Assembly (NCBI GenBank): GCA_963082975.1
Contig: OY720350.1
Location: 52,220,734-52,284,733, forward strand
Origin: Labia minor
Lineage: Eukaryota; Arthropoda; Insecta; Dermaptera; Spongiphoridae
Direction: 5' to 3'
DNA: 64,000 nucleotides
The notes under the pieces were generated by a model that made no database searches, was not told the DNA's origin, and saw only the letters and a list, made by a program, of their open reading frames with translations. A program made the translations under genes and the position numbers. Shown here piece after piece: positions 22,377-34,382 of the stretch. Numbering within the stretch: the stretch's first letter is position 1; each line of letters starts with the position of its first letter.

Positions 22377-22999
22377 ACCGACCGACGATAGTAAGGGAGG
22401 AATTGTTTTCACACCAAATTTCACATGAGGATATTTTTACATATCTCCACGAATCATGCATTTTCTTAACAGAAAAAAGTATTTTTAGCATCAGGTCTGT
22501 CCGTCTGTCCGTCCGTCCGTATAGATGTGTACAGCTTGAACGGCTCAACGGATTTTGATGAAATTTGGTATATTTACTTAATGCATCAGTATGATGAATG
22601 GATCAACTTTTGGTCCAAATCCGGAAACCAGAAGTGGTAGTATTAGCGATCGACGATAGGAAGGGAAGGGTTATTTTCACACCAAATTTCACATGAGGAG
22701 ATTTTTTACATATTACCACGAATCATGCAGTTTGTCTTGGTTTTATACTCGAGAAAAATCATCTTTATTGGTTTTTTCTTAATTTAAAATTATATGACGT
22801 CATCCAGCCATTCATGACGTCACAGCCTGGTCTTACATATATATTATAAATAAAATAAAATTAAAAATATTGATGTTATATTCATTATTTATATTATTTA
22901 TTACATTAATAGATATATTAAAATTATTTGAAATTGTTTCTGTAGCTGGAAATTAATTTATTTCAAACCGTCGGTCGGTTCGGACCTGGCCACAGGTCA
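22377..22999 (+). repeat. accgaccgacga-family element, copy 2, apparently dimeric
   Basis: The left end accgaccgacgatagtaagg starts at 22377. A (GTCY)n stretch (22494-22520) and the core cagcttgaacggctcaacgg follow. A second left-end-like block begins again at about 22648 (gcgatcgacgataggaaggg), so the copy looks like a truncated unit joined to a second one. The right end (cgtcggtcggt, then a cctggccacag tail) closes at about 22999. Two perfect TGACGTCA palindromes lie at 22795-22802 and 22814-22821. Confidence 0.75.
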
Positions 23000-24450
23000 A
23001 CTTATTTGAAAAATATTAAAGCAAAATAATTGTAAAACGAATCAATTAAAATATTTTAGTATATCTAATGCTTTATTTTAATTTTAAGAAAGACCTTTAT
23101 TTCTTAATATTTGTTCCTGTGAGAGCTACCTACCTAAAAATGGATTTATTTGTCACTATTGTTCGGGTATTATTTTATCCTCTTGTTAGATTTTACTTGA
23201 AAATCTTATAACATTATTCCTTTTCATTTATTTAACTAATTAAAAATAAAATTTCTTAAAAATTTATATAAACCCACCTCTTTTGATTTAAATATTAAAT
23301 TCTTAATTTAATTTTTTTTTTGTGCTGCTACATTTAATAAATTCAATCGGTGTAAAATATTATGAGAGGGGTGAATTTTCAGAGTTAATTCCCTTTTCAA
23401 ATCACACAACTATAGCCATTTCCCCCGCCACCTGTGGCTTTTTCACCCTCACTCGGTCTTTCCCCTTACTCTCCATTCTTCCCTCACACTGAGGGATGTT
23501 TACAGACTCACAAAAGCTTAATGTTGCAATCTATTTTACGGGCTGATCATTGACTCACCCTCATCATATATATATACATATACTTTTTCCACCCTTCATC
23601 AAGAGCTTTTTGTATGTGTTTAGTCGGTGTCTTTCTGTATACAAAATATTCATGAAATTTATTTTTTTCGTAGCATTCGAAAACAATATTTATATGAGAC
23701 AGTCAACGTGCCAAGCAATAAAATTGGCATAAAGCCCATCCATTTCCCTCCATACGTCAGCCATTTTGGCTATAATTCTTATTTCAGGATGTTCATCAAC
23801 TAGAAAGCATCCCATTTCACTTTCTTTTTTTTTGCTATCTCTATTTTTCAACAGAATTTTATTTAAAATATACGGAATTTCATTCAATCAATTCAATAAA
23901 CATAAACTAAATTTAAATATGTTCGTTTAACACAAGAATACACTTGTAATACTGAATACTATTTAAATCGAAAAGACAGAAAAATATTTTTTGTATATAT
24001 GTATATATCCAAAAAAATTTGTTAGTCATATCAAAAGGGTAGAATGATTTATGATGATCTTTTGACATGCAAAATTTTAATTAAAAAATATTATAGACAT
24101 ATCTACATTTGAAGTGCATGATTTGGGGTTATCATATGAAATGCATAGTGATTATTTTTATATTTAATAAAAAACATGTGCGATACAACTATAAAAGACA
24201 AAAAGAAAAAAACATTAAAAATACCTCTTTTTATTTTTACATAAGAAAATTTAGTGTGTAAATAGCGGAACTATTATAAATTGTTAAATTTAAGAATGTA
24301 ACAACATCAACTAATTATAAATTCATGTGATATAGCAGATGAATTATAGATTATAAAAATTAAAATAATTTTTTTGGTTTAATTAAATTATTATTATTTA
24401 AATATACCATTTATAAAATTTATTTTTAAAAAATTTCTAGCAACTCCCTA
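23000..24450. other. AT-rich non-coding DNA
   Basis: A GC-richer patch at about 23395-23560 contains no clear exon. The rest is AT-rich without recognised features. Confidence 0.45.
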
Positions 24451-24454
24451 GAGC

Positions 24455-24580
24455 ATTGTTTCCCAACCTTTTTTGTGTCATGCCCCACCTAAGCCCTTCT
24501 AAATTTCTTATGCCCCCTTATTTTTAATATTAAAAAGGGTTAAACTCATGTCGAGTTAATTTTCGAATTGCCCCCCTTTA
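24455..24580 (+). mobile_element. Isolated hAT-like terminus
   Basis: The sequence cattgtttcccaaccttttt, followed by a cytosine-rich gccccacc block, resembles the ends of hAT elements of the Charlie/ZBED type. No matching inverted end or target duplication was found downstream, so it is probably a relic. Confidence 0.4.
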
Positions 24581-25202
24581 CATTCATTTTTCATGATGAA
24601 ATGTTGAAGCGTTTATTTATTTATTTATTTTTCTTTCTTTATGTAGAAGTACATATTAATAAAATATAATTATTTACTATTTATTACTATTATCCCATTA
24701 TCTGCTTGTATAATTACAAAAGATATATAAGTAGTTTATTTATTTCACTTTAACATTATTATTATTATTATTAATATTATTATTAATATTATAACACAAT
24801 GGAAATTAAAATATAAAAAATAAAATAAACATAAATTAAACTTTAAGAAAAAAATTGAGTTTTATCTACTAACAATTCTTAATAATTGATGACACCATGG
24901 CCTTTTATGTCATTTGACCTTTTTCAAACAATTTTCAAAACAATATAGATGACTATATTTAGTCATAATTATATTACTTATATGTTTAATTGGATTGAAC
25001 TAAAGTTGAATAAAGCATAATTTATTTTTATTCTGTTTTTATCTCTTATTTTATATATTCTATTTGTCTCTGGATTGAAAATAGAAATTTTAAAAATCTT
25101 AAGTAACATCAATATTTCGTCTCTGAATGTAATATATTAGAATTCTTGCTAGCAGCAACTTCAATACTTCAATCGTTCCTATCCTGATCCATTTCCATCT
25201 AT
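24581..25202. other. AT-rich non-coding DNA
   Basis: It contains an irregular (ATT)n run near 24757-24790. Nothing else was recognised. Confidence 0.5.
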
Positions 25203-26094
25203 AATTAGGAATAACACATCGTTCATTAAGTCCCGAGACTAACCCAGAGATGCAATTAGTACCAAAATGGCCACGATTCCATAGAGTGCGAACCTTTACA
25301 TGAAACATGTAAAAATTTCACGTCGATCGGATCTCAGACAGCAGACTTATCGAGGTTAGAGTAAAGTCACTTTGTAATTTGTTTGAAAAATGGAAAAAAG
25401 GGAGTTTCTCGTGGTGTTTTTTAATGGGTAAAAACACCGTAGAAGCCCAGAAATGGCTTGAAAAACATTACCCGGACTCCTCTCCATCCAAAACAACGAT
25501 TTGTCGTTGGTATGCTGAATTTAAACGAGGTCGTACGGACACAAACAGACATGAACGTTCGGGTAGCCGTTACACATGAAAATGTGAGTGAAGTGTTAAA
25601 AATTGTAATGAAAAATCGCAAAGTCCGTGAGATTGCAGAAATGACACAGATATCAACTGGAAGCGTATTTACAATCCTTCATGAAAAATTGAGCATGAAA
25701 AAGGTTTTTTTCAAGTGGGTTCCGCGATGAGACAATGCACAATACCAGAAGTCCATGAAAACAATAGCAAAATTGAACGAATTGGGCTTTTATTTGCTTC
25801 CCCACCCCCCGTATTCGTCAGATTTAGCTCCCAGCGATTACTGGCTCTTTGCTGATCTCAAAAAAATGCTTCAGGGAAAAAAATTTGCTCGAATTTGGAA
25901 GTCATTGCCGAAACTGAAGCCTATTTTGAAGCAAAAGATAAATCCTTCTATAAACATGGTATAGAGGCGTTGGAAAGATTGTATCACTCCAAAAGGAGAT
26001 TATATTGATGAATAAAAATGATTTTTGAAAAAAAAAATGTTGATTTCGTTGTTAGTCTCGAGATTTATTGAACGATGTGTTAAGTTATCCTAAT
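25203..26094 (+). pseudogene. Mariner (Tc1/mariner) element, internally deleted and frameshifted
   Basis: Imperfect terminal inverted repeats of about 40 bp (containing cacatcgtt at the left, aacgatgtg at the right) bound an element of about 890 bp, against roughly 1.3 kb for intact mariners. The transposase is broken. An N-terminal helix-turn-helix part reads KNTVEAQKWLEKHYPDSSPS from about 25427, and after a frameshift the frame continues to a stop after KWVPR near 25728. A deletion then joins this to the catalytic domain's later part (KSMKTIAKLNELGF, PHPPYSSDLAPSDYWLFADL). The first catalytic Asp region is lost; the Asp of the APSDYW motif remains. A further frameshift follows. It cannot encode an active transposase. 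It resembles mariners widespread in copepods and ants. Confidence 0.9.
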
Positions 26095-27878
26095 TCTTTT
26101 TGATTTTGTTGTTATATACTTGATTTACCACACTGGAGACTGGAAGTTTGTTAACTAATCTTTCTATGTAAATCACCTTTACAACATACAATTTTAATAA
26201 TATTTTTTAATATATAAATATAAATATGATAATATATAATTTCTCATTATGTAATCTCTCTTTACACCCTCGGACAAAACAAAATTATATTTAAATGGAA
26301 ATTATAAAAAGTTTAAATATTTTTCCTTATGGATTTAAAATAATTAATCTCTCTAATCTCTAATCTCTTTAATATTTGATGAAAAGAAACAAAATAACCT
26401 ATTATAATTTTTTTTTCAAAAAGTGACTGCTACTATTCAATATAAATTAAATTTTATATTTTTTTTATAATGTTTTAAAAAAATGTATATTTTATTGAAA
26501 ACTTGAACATAAATTTTACCGTGATTTTTTTTTATTTGGAAAATTCACTAAAAAAAAAACACTATAGATGTATAGATTATCTTGCTCGATAATTTTACTA
26601 TAACATTAAGATTTATTAATTTCCGCACCCCTATAACTATAATTTTTATTATCAATCTAAACTAAACAAAATATCTCTTCTAAACCTATTAAAAACTCTC
26701 ACCCTTTATAGACAAGTAGAAAAAAAAACTAAATATTATTCTTTCTTTCAAGAATTAAAGGAAATGGCACTCTTTTTGTAGGATTCGAAATTCTTTGGCT
26801 GGCATCGTAAATGTCAACATTAAAATTCAAAATAAAAAAAAAATACTCTCTACCCCCTAAATCTAATAAAAACCTTGTCCTTGTGGTATAAAATAAAATT
26901 TCATTTTCCCAGGATTCTGAAAAAAAAAATAAATAAATAAGAAAAACATAGTCCGTTTGCACTAAATGTCGGATTTGTTTAGATACAAAGTGCCAAGCTA
27001 TCAGTGTTAAATCAGACAGTGGACAGGGTCGCGTCGTAAAACTGAATACTTCTCATTGTATTAAGGACAAATAGCAAACAAAAAAAAAGGGCAAAAAATA
27101 GGTCGTCTCAGGTGATGAAGAATCAACCTGATTGAATAGATAGATTTTTTTTATTATACACATTTATGATATATAAAAGTAAGTCAAGCATTGCAATCAG
27201 TGATAAAATTTAATATTGAAGTAAACTAGGTTACTGGTGGTTGGTTCTTGTTTAATACCAATCGGTTGGTTGTCCCTTTAATTTCCCAAACATAAATTTT
27301 TGTCAAACTATTATAGAATTTAGCATTAAAATTTTATTTTATTTATCAAAATCATTTTTTAAAAGAAAAGAGTATTATTTAACAAAAAAAAATATTAAAT
27401 ATAGTAATTATTTTCCACTGAATAATAAAATTATTTCAAAGCATTTCACAAAAATTTAATGACACGTTTCACTAAAAATTTTTTAATATATTCAATATTT
27501 AGTGTTCATTTGTGTGAAGAGAGGGAGGTAATTTTTAACTAAATATAAGTAATTTTAGCTAAATTCGGAAATAATAACAATAATAATAATAAAAAAAAAA
27601 CTATAGCAACTGAATTTAATAAAGTGGGATAGTCATGAGATGATTGTCTATGTTTTGCATATTGGAATATTGTGTACGTTACTAAATAAAATCAATATTA
27701 AAAATTAATCTACATTCAAAGTTTCATTACGATACCTTTAATTTTGGAGCCACTACGTACTTTCAAAGTTTCCTATTTTCAAATATGTATTATGGAAAGG
27801 CATTTCTTATTTACATCTCTGAAGATTTCAAATTTAAATTGAAATGATTACATATTTAAATGTTATGTAACATATATA
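26095..27878. other. AT-rich non-coding DNA
   Basis: A slightly GC-richer stretch lies at about 26960-27120 and another at 27220-27290. No repeat family or exon was recognised. Confidence 0.45.
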
Positions 27879-27900
27879 TGTAAATTTGAAATAATAATGA

Positions 27901-30105
27901 AATTGTACTTGGTTTTCTACATTTGATATAAACTCGGCTTTCTGGTCTATTGCACTAAGAAAGAAAGACAGAGAAAAATCGGCATTTGTGACGCAAAATG
28001 GACACTATCAGTGGAAGGTATGTCCTTTTGGTCTCAGGAACAGCTCTGCTATTTTCCAAAGGGCATTAGCAAACATAATAAAAAGAAATAACCTAAATAC
28101 ATTTTGTATAAACTACATAGATGATATCATGGTTTTCTCAAAATCATGGGACGAGCATATAAAACATATAGAAATATTAATAAATGTAATAAAAAAAGAA
28201 GGTTTTAAAATGAAATTGTCGAAATGTAATTTAGCCAAACATTCCATAAAATATTTGGGGCACATAATAGAAAAAAATAAAATAAAGCCATATAAAGACA
28301 ATTTAATATCTATAAAAAATTTTAGTAAACCTAAAAACAAAAAAAACATTAGACAATTTTTGGGTAAAATTAACTTTTACCATAAATATATAGAAAACTC
28401 TGTAAAAATTTTAGAACCTTTGCATAATCTACTTAGGAAAGATGTTAAATTCAATTGGGATGATAGATGCCAAGAATCATTTGAAAGAATAAAAATACTT
28501 TTATGCTCTGAACCTATCTTGGCTATATACGACCCTGAAAAAGAAGTTATAATTTATACAGATGCATCTTTAGAGGGTTTGGGTGCTGTTTTGAAACAAC
28601 CAGATAAAGCTGGAAATTTACACCCAGTTGCCTATTTTTCCAAAAAATTGAATGAAGTTCAAAAAAAGAAAAAGGCAATATATTTGGAATGTTTAGCGAT
28701 AAAGGAGGCTTTAAAATTTTGGCAATACTGGCTAATTGGAAAGAATTTTACGGTCGTAACTGATCATAAACCCTTAGAAAATCTTAAAGTCAAAGCAAGA
28801 CCAGATGAGCCTCTTGGGGATCTAATTCTGCAATTATCTCAATACTCATTCAAAATCATATACGCCCCTGGGAAAGACAACTTAGAAGCTGATTCGTTGT
28901 CTCGGAACCCAGTACTTGAAAGCTTTGAAAATGAAGACGACATATTAAAAATTGTCAATATGGTATCAGTTGAGGACATTGTTAGTGACCAAACGCTGAA
29001 TGAAAAAGAAATAAGTGAGTCTAAAAAAATAACAAAAAAGGGAAATATTTATTTCAAAAATTTGAACAAAAGAACACGTATATATGTGTCAAAGTTATTT
29101 GGAGTAAATTTAATTAAAAAAATACATGAATATTATGGGCATATCGGTAAACAACAAATAATAAAAAAGTTGATATCTCATTATTATTTTAAAAATATGA
29201 ATCAGCTGGTAAGTGAATATTGCGATCAGTGTATATTATGCCTAGAAAACAAAACTAGGAGGAAAAGATTAATTGGAGAACTATCACAATTGGGTCCAGC
29301 AACAAAACCGTTCCAAATAATGTCCATCGACACAGTAGGTGGCTTTGGAGGTGGTCGATCAAAAAAGAAATTTTTACATTTATTGGTTGATCATTTCAGC
29401 AGATACGCGTGGATACTCACTTCAAGCACGCAAACTGCAAAAGATTATATCAAACTAATGAAACCAATAACAGATAAAAATAATATAGAGATTTTACTAA
29501 CGGATCAGTATAGTGGATTAAATTCTAGTTTGTTTAAGGATTATATTGGAAAAATGAATATAAAATTAATTTTTACAACTGTTGACAACCCTCAATCCAA
29601 TGGTTTAAATGAGCGTTTGAATCAATCTCTTTCGAACAGAATTAGAATAAAATGGAATGAACATAATTCAAAAAAGCCTTGGCCAAATATAGCAAAGGCA
29701 TGTGTGAATGAATACAATAGAACTATACACTCGTCCACAGGGTTCGCTCCACAATATTTATTATTAGGAAAAGAAACTTATATTTTACCTGAGGAATTAA
29801 GAAAAGAATCAGATTTGAAAGAGGATAGGAAATTGGCAATAAAAAATTCAAGAAATTCATGGGAGAAGAATAGAACTAGAATAAATAAAAATAGAAAAGA
29901 TCACAAATTTGAAATAGGCGATAAAGTGTTTGTAGATATGGGGAATAAACTTAATAGAAACAAATTGAGTAAAGTAAGAAATGGCCCATATGAAATAATA
30001 GAAAAAATTTCAAATTCAGTTTACAAAGTAAACCTACCAAAAAAAGGTAAACAGTATACTCTATTCCATGCAAACAAACTCTTACCTTTTTTCTCAGTTG
30101 AGTAA
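27901..30105 (+). CDS. pol: Ty3/gypsy Pol, C-terminal part: RT, RNase H, integrase
   Basis: The frame is open from just after a stop at 27898-27900 to the stop at 30103-30105. Numbering from the GTG-encoded Val at 27988, the RT active-site motif YIDD is at 43-46 and the GHIIE-type RT thumb/connection region follows. RNase H shows YTDAS with Asp192, and TDHKPL with Asp259. The integrase zinc finger has His380, His385, Cys412 and Cys415, and the catalytic triad is Asp448, Asp506 and Glu542, with the D,D(35)E spacing. The domain order RT-RNase H-IN defines Ty3/gypsy. The RT N-terminus, including the first catalytic Asp region, is lost at the deletion junction. The remaining 705 codons have no stop or frameshift. 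It has no native start codon, so expression would need a host or read-through transcript. Confidence 0.95.
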   Translation, partial: NCTWFSTFDINSAFWSIALRKKDREKSAFVTQNGHYQWKVCPFGLRNSSAIFQRALANIIKRNNLNTFCINYIDDIMVFSKSWDEHIKHIEILINVIKKEGFKMKLSKCNLAKHSIKYLGHIIEKNKIKPYKDNLISIKNFSKPKNKKNIRQFLGKINFYHKYIENSVKILEPLHNLLRKDVKFNWDDRCQESFERIKILLCSEPILAIYDPEKEVIIYTDASLEGLGAVLKQPDKAGNLHPVAYFSKKLNEVQKKKKAIYLECLAIKEALKFWQYWLIGKNFTVVTDHKPLENLKVKARPDEPLGDLILQLSQYSFKIIYAPGKDNLEADSLSRNPVLESFENEDDILKIVNMVSVEDIVSDQTLNEKEISESKKITKKGNIYFKNLNKRTRIYVSKLFGVNLIKKIHEYYGHIGKQQIIKKLISHYYFKNMNQLVSEYCDQCILCLENKTRRKRLIGELSQLGPATKPFQIMSIDTVGGFGGGRSKKKFLHLLVDHFSRYAWILTSSTQTAKDYIKLMKPITDKNNIEILLTDQYSGLNSSLFKDYIGKMNIKLIFTTVDNPQSNGLNERLNQSLSNRIRIKWNEHNSKKPWPNIAKACVNEYNRTIHSSTGFAPQYLLLGKETYILPEELRKESDLKEDRKLAIKNSRNSWEKNRTRINKNRKDHKFEIGDKVFVDMGNKLNRNKLSKVRNGPYEIIEKISNSVYKVNLPKKGKQYTLFHANKLLPFFSVE

Positions 30106-30124
30106 ATAAACTGAGGGAGGGAGA

Positions 30125-30369
30125 TGTAAATTTGAAATAGCCGGTAACAGACTGGAAAGTAGCGCCACTTCATGAATGTGAAGAAATATGAAAAGGAGCA
30201 TCGCGCGAATTGATGAAAACCCGTAAATAGATATTGCATGCGTGTGAAAGACTTGTATATAGATCATTTGTAAATAGAACGAGTTAAGGACATTAAAATT
30301 CGATTACCTAATTTTCTAGGAACTCGTTTTTTATTCCGGCGTAAACTCCAAAGACCTTCCAATTTTACA
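30125..30369 (+). repeat. 3' LTR of the Ty3/gypsy element
   Basis: It begins TGTAAATTTG right after the polypurine tract and ends CCAATTTTACA, with short inverted ends TGTAAA/TTTACA. Except for the first 15 bp, its 5' partner is deleted. Confidence 0.85.
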
Positions 30370-30904
30370 TATATATACCTAAGTATAAATGCAAAACGAT
30401 GTATAAATAATATTTTTATAATTCTTAAAGATAATTTATTGTATTTATACCCAACAGTGTAGGAAAATATTTAAATAAAATAAATAAATACCAGAAAACA
30501 AAATAAAGTATATCAACTTTAATAACAACATATACTAGTTACATACATGTAATATAGTGTAGTTATAATAATTTAGGGATTCAATGGAAAAAATATAGAA
30601 ATAATAAGTAAAAATTATTAAAATTAATTTAAATCTTCGAAATGTTAAAGAATCCTCTTTATAAAGACTTACATTTGCCCATCGTTAGAATATCATAATT
30701 TTATTTATTATTGTAATATAAGATAAAATCGAGAAATATGTCGGGTTTTTGCCAAAAATCAAACGCTAAACATGATTATGGTACCTAGGACTATTATATA
30801 TTCATAACAAAAATTTCAGCTTTATTTTTAATAATAAATAAGAGCTACTAAAATTTACAAAAATAAAAAAGAGGAATAAATAAATAATAATAAAATGAAA
30901 ATAT
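30370..30904. other. AT-rich non-coding DNA
   Basis: No feature was recognised. Confidence 0.5.
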
Positions 30905-32103
30905 CTCGAAGCCGATGTGGGGGATATGGCTATTAGGAAATTACATGTAGAACAAAAATAAAAAAATTAAGCATTAAAAAAGTACATAACTTAACAATAT
31001 ATTTACAAAAGTCTAGGACTATATTTTCCTCTTCTGATTAAATTGTTTGGGAGGTTCAATTTTTCACTACTAAGCAAAGATAAAACGCGCGCCATATCCC
31101 TTACACACAATGAGTCATATCATTCCTTGGATACAATTTTAGATAAAATCTTTCAAATAATAAACATTGAGGGATATATGGATAAATAAGTCTTTATATT
31201 AATTTTAAAGAATATGCAAAAACATAGAATGCTTCATTCTTTAAAAATTGTAAAAGGAAAGAAATTACGAATCTTTGTAATAAAGATGATGAAATGTCAC
31301 TTGTGTTGATCTTCAAGGAGGCGAACAAAAAAATCTTCCACTTATAACTAAGAAAAATTAGCTGGAGTGTCTCCACTCGACTATCTCGCAATTTGAATTG
31401 GATTAAATAACATAATATATTATATTTAAATTAAATTTAATTAATTATAAATTATAAATAATAAATAATAAATATTAAACCAGCGCATGTTTGGCTTTTT
31501 GTTGATGGCACCACGTCACGTGTTGACGCGTGAGATTTTCAGTGTTAAAAAATTAATTCTGGTAATTTCAGCGAATCAATCAAGCTGAAATTCTATATAT
31601 AGCAGTTTTATATAATTATTAATCATGTGAAAAATTATCAAACATATATCTTTATTTTTACGGTCACTTTAGAGGAAAAAAAATCAAAACGTTGTAGGTA
31701 ATGACCCTCTTCCGGTTGAGCTACATTTCTCAAAAGTTGATAGAAAACTATGAATTTTGAATAATGTCCATGTACCAAATTTCATCATTCTAGCTCAAAC
31801 CGTTTTTGCGTAATCTTGCCTACATACATACACACATACACACATACACACATACACACACACATACACACACACAGACATTTTTCTCAACCTTAGTGAA
31901 AATGATTCAGGAACCTTCAAAACGTATAAAAACATCAAAATCTCAACATCGAAAATTTTCATGATCGCAATACTATCTCTGGCGAGATAGTAATTAGATA
32001 CAATTCACCTGGTCCCGTTGGCGACTATTATCGTCCCGCAATCCCTTTCGCACACCAAAAAGGGTTAGTTTTCGAAATATAGAAAACTTGGTTCTTGGTT
32101 TTA
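30905..32103 (+). repeat. Unnamed long repeat, copy 1, split by a HINE-like insertion
   Basis: 30905-31361 and about 31992-32103 together match the repeat at 58255-58935 in the same order. Landmarks are aaattacatgtag, gttcaattttt/cccc, tatccct.rcacaca, cttgtgttgatcttcaag, then after the insertion cacctggtc/catctggtc and ggttttac. The 630-bp element at 31362-31991 interrupts it. The family is unknown; no ORF survives. Confidence 0.65.
31362..31991 (-). repeat. actatctcgcc-family (HINE-like) element, copy 2, full length
   Basis: This is the most complete minus-strand copy. It runs from the hairpin end ctggagtgtctccactcg to the other end, whose strand-reversed sequence is actatctcgccagagatagt, a perfect 8-bp stem with a GCCA loop. 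The first 10 bases at one end (actatctcgc) are the inverse of a block just inside the other (gcgagatagt). A (CA)n microsatellite (31826-31878) and the core aaccgtttttgcgtaat lie in the middle. Insertion split an older repeat. Confidence 0.85.
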
Positions 32104-32114
32104 CCTTATTTATA

Positions 32115-32398
32115 AAAAAAAACCTTTGACTTTTGTACGACCTACGCAAGGACAACGCCTACCAAGTCGGTTTATCAATTAGGTGTCCTATGATCAGTAG
32201 AACGGGTACTATCAACCTTTAACTTGATTTTCTTGATCGGAGGCGCTACTTTTTATCAAGTAGTTTCCCAATATTGCTCCCGGAGGCTGGGTTGACTCCG
32301 TCCCATAGACCTCAGCTAGAGATATTCCCTTGCCAGGCCCGGGACTTGATCCCAGAGAATGTGAGCCAGCTACGCTACCTCTCACCCTGTGGCCCCTC
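32115..32398 (-). mobile_element. tRNA-like SINE with 13-bp target duplication
   Basis: On the minus strand the element begins near 32398 and contains tagcgtagctgg, a perfect match to the Pol III A-box consensus, then gggatcaagtccc, close to a B box. The A-B spacing (about 13 nt) is much shorter than in a tRNA, so the head is atypical. It ends in a T-rich stretch (plus strand aaaaaaaaac). Direct repeats taccttatttata flank it at 32102-32114 and 32399-32411. A near copy including the right flank is at about 44259-44600. Confidence 0.65.
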
Positions 32399-32503
32399 TA
32401 CCTTATTTATATAATAATCAATATTACTTTTATTTCTTATAAAAGTAATGAGCATCTCCAGTTATTATTTATTCCAATAATAATTTCATAATTTAATCCT
32501 GTT

Positions 32504-34373
32504 CAATTATAATTTGAAATTATAATTTACATTTTTTTTTATAATTTAATTATTCAAGATAGAATATCCCTATATAATTTTATATATGATTATGCTTAGC
32601 TTTCAAATATTATATCTATAGGATATATATGTTTTTAAAACAAAATTGATAACATTTCGTAATAATTGATATTTTATAATACTCTATTATAATTTTCATC
32701 GTTTTAATTTTTAGCTATATAAAATTTATTCATCTTCATTGCAATAATATCTAAAGTAACAAGGTTAGAATATGATCCTCTTTTATCTTCTATCTTTAAT
32801 TTAAAATCTACTAATCTACACTTATAATTAAAATAATTATCTATTGAATATTACCATATTACACTGAATGTTACATTATATTGAATAGAATTCCATTTAA
32901 ACGGGGTCAAGCTGTCTACGGTATTTTATTACCATGCAATATAATTCTATACTTGAAATGAAATTCCTCTAAATACCTTACAGGTAGTTTTTTTATCATT
33001 TTAATAGTACTTCAGAGTAGTGAATGGAAATTTAATTATATGTAATCGGATAAATCAAAATGTTGTTAAAATAGTTTCTTTGCCATACATTCCTATTATA
33101 TAATTATAAATCAAAAAATAAAATAATATATATATATATATATATATCACTCAGGGCCTCGATCACCGAATGATACTTTAAGAAATTTATATTTTTTGAT
33201 TTGAGATTATTATTTAAAAAATATTGATGGACTTTTCAGAATATTAATAAATTATATTATGAATAACCTCCATTCTTCTTTAAAATATATAAAATTTAAT
33301 TTTTAACACTAATCAAATCATCAAATAATTTTTTTAATTTCTTGTGTAAAAGTTCTTATTCCAATTAATATAATTTAATTTTATTAAATTTATTGATTAT
33401 TTTAATTGGAATAATATATATTTTAATTATCATTTTAAATGAATACATATTTAGATTAATAAGGAAATAGATTGTATTTAAAAAAAATAATTGCTTTATA
33501 TATAATAAATATTAAAGATATTATATAATATATATTAAGGATAATAATTTTAATTAAATAATTAAATTAATTAATTAAATAATAATTCATATAAATATGT
33601 AAAATGGTTTCCACACACAAAACTAGAATCATTGTAATATACTGATCCATACTTGCTATTATTTGATTTGCTTAAATAAGTAAAAAGTAATTAAAATATT
33701 TGTTCCTATATATGAAACCTATACCAATCGATTTTTCAACACATATATAAATATATATTAAATTTTGCTACTATAATAAGATTAGATAATGATAATAAAA
33801 CCCCGTACAAACTTTTCCGTTGTGAGTTATCAACTTCGTCAAACCGCTGATTTAACCTTTTATATAAAAAACAAATCTAGAACCGACCGACAAGAGAAGC
33901 TGTGAAAAATCATGTTCATTTAAGCCCACTTTTTTATTATTATAGAGAGAGATTTTTTTTCTTGTCTATTTTTAATTTAAAAAAATAACATTTGACTAGG
34001 AAAATTACTTATTCCAATTGCTTAACATTTAATATTTCTCAAATCTTGTATCCGTTCATGCATGATTTCAAGGTTGTTATCACATGTGTCTATTAATCAC
34101 TACCATAATTTAATATAATTAAATTGTATAATTAAATTGTCTTATTCGTTTATGCTAAAACATCTGTCTTCCTATTAAATATGCCATAAAAAATTTTAAA
34201 TTCCAATATTTTTTTGTTTTAATGGAAGAAATTTTTAACATAATTAAATTTCTATTTTTAAAAATTATAATTTTTTCTGAATTTTTGTTGTATTATACAA
34301 ATTGTACAGCAAATTTTTAGGTATTATACACCAAGGATATGTATATTGTATATTCTAAATATAATGTTTATAT
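32504..34373. other. AT-rich non-coding DNA
   Basis: It contains a (TA)n run near 33127-33147 and a short accgaccgaca fragment at 33882-33905. No exon was recognised. Confidence 0.5.
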
Positions 34374-34382
34374 TTAAAGACA

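Larger units (their letters stand above)
27879..30369 (+). mobile_element. Ty3/gypsy LTR retrotransposon with collapsed 5' half
   Basis: The 3' LTR is 30125-30369 (245 bp, TGTAAATT...AATTTTACA), preceded by a polypurine tract gagggagggaga at 30113-30124. At the left, 27879-27893 repeats the first 15 bp of the LTR exactly, then the sequence passes directly into reverse-transcriptase coding. The rest of the 5' LTR, the primer-binding site, gag, protease and the start of RT are therefore missing. TA-rich flanks (tatata on both sides) are compatible with an original target duplication. The element lost its promoter and cannot move by itself. It is a retrotransposon relic with no env-like frame seen. 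Confidence 0.9.
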
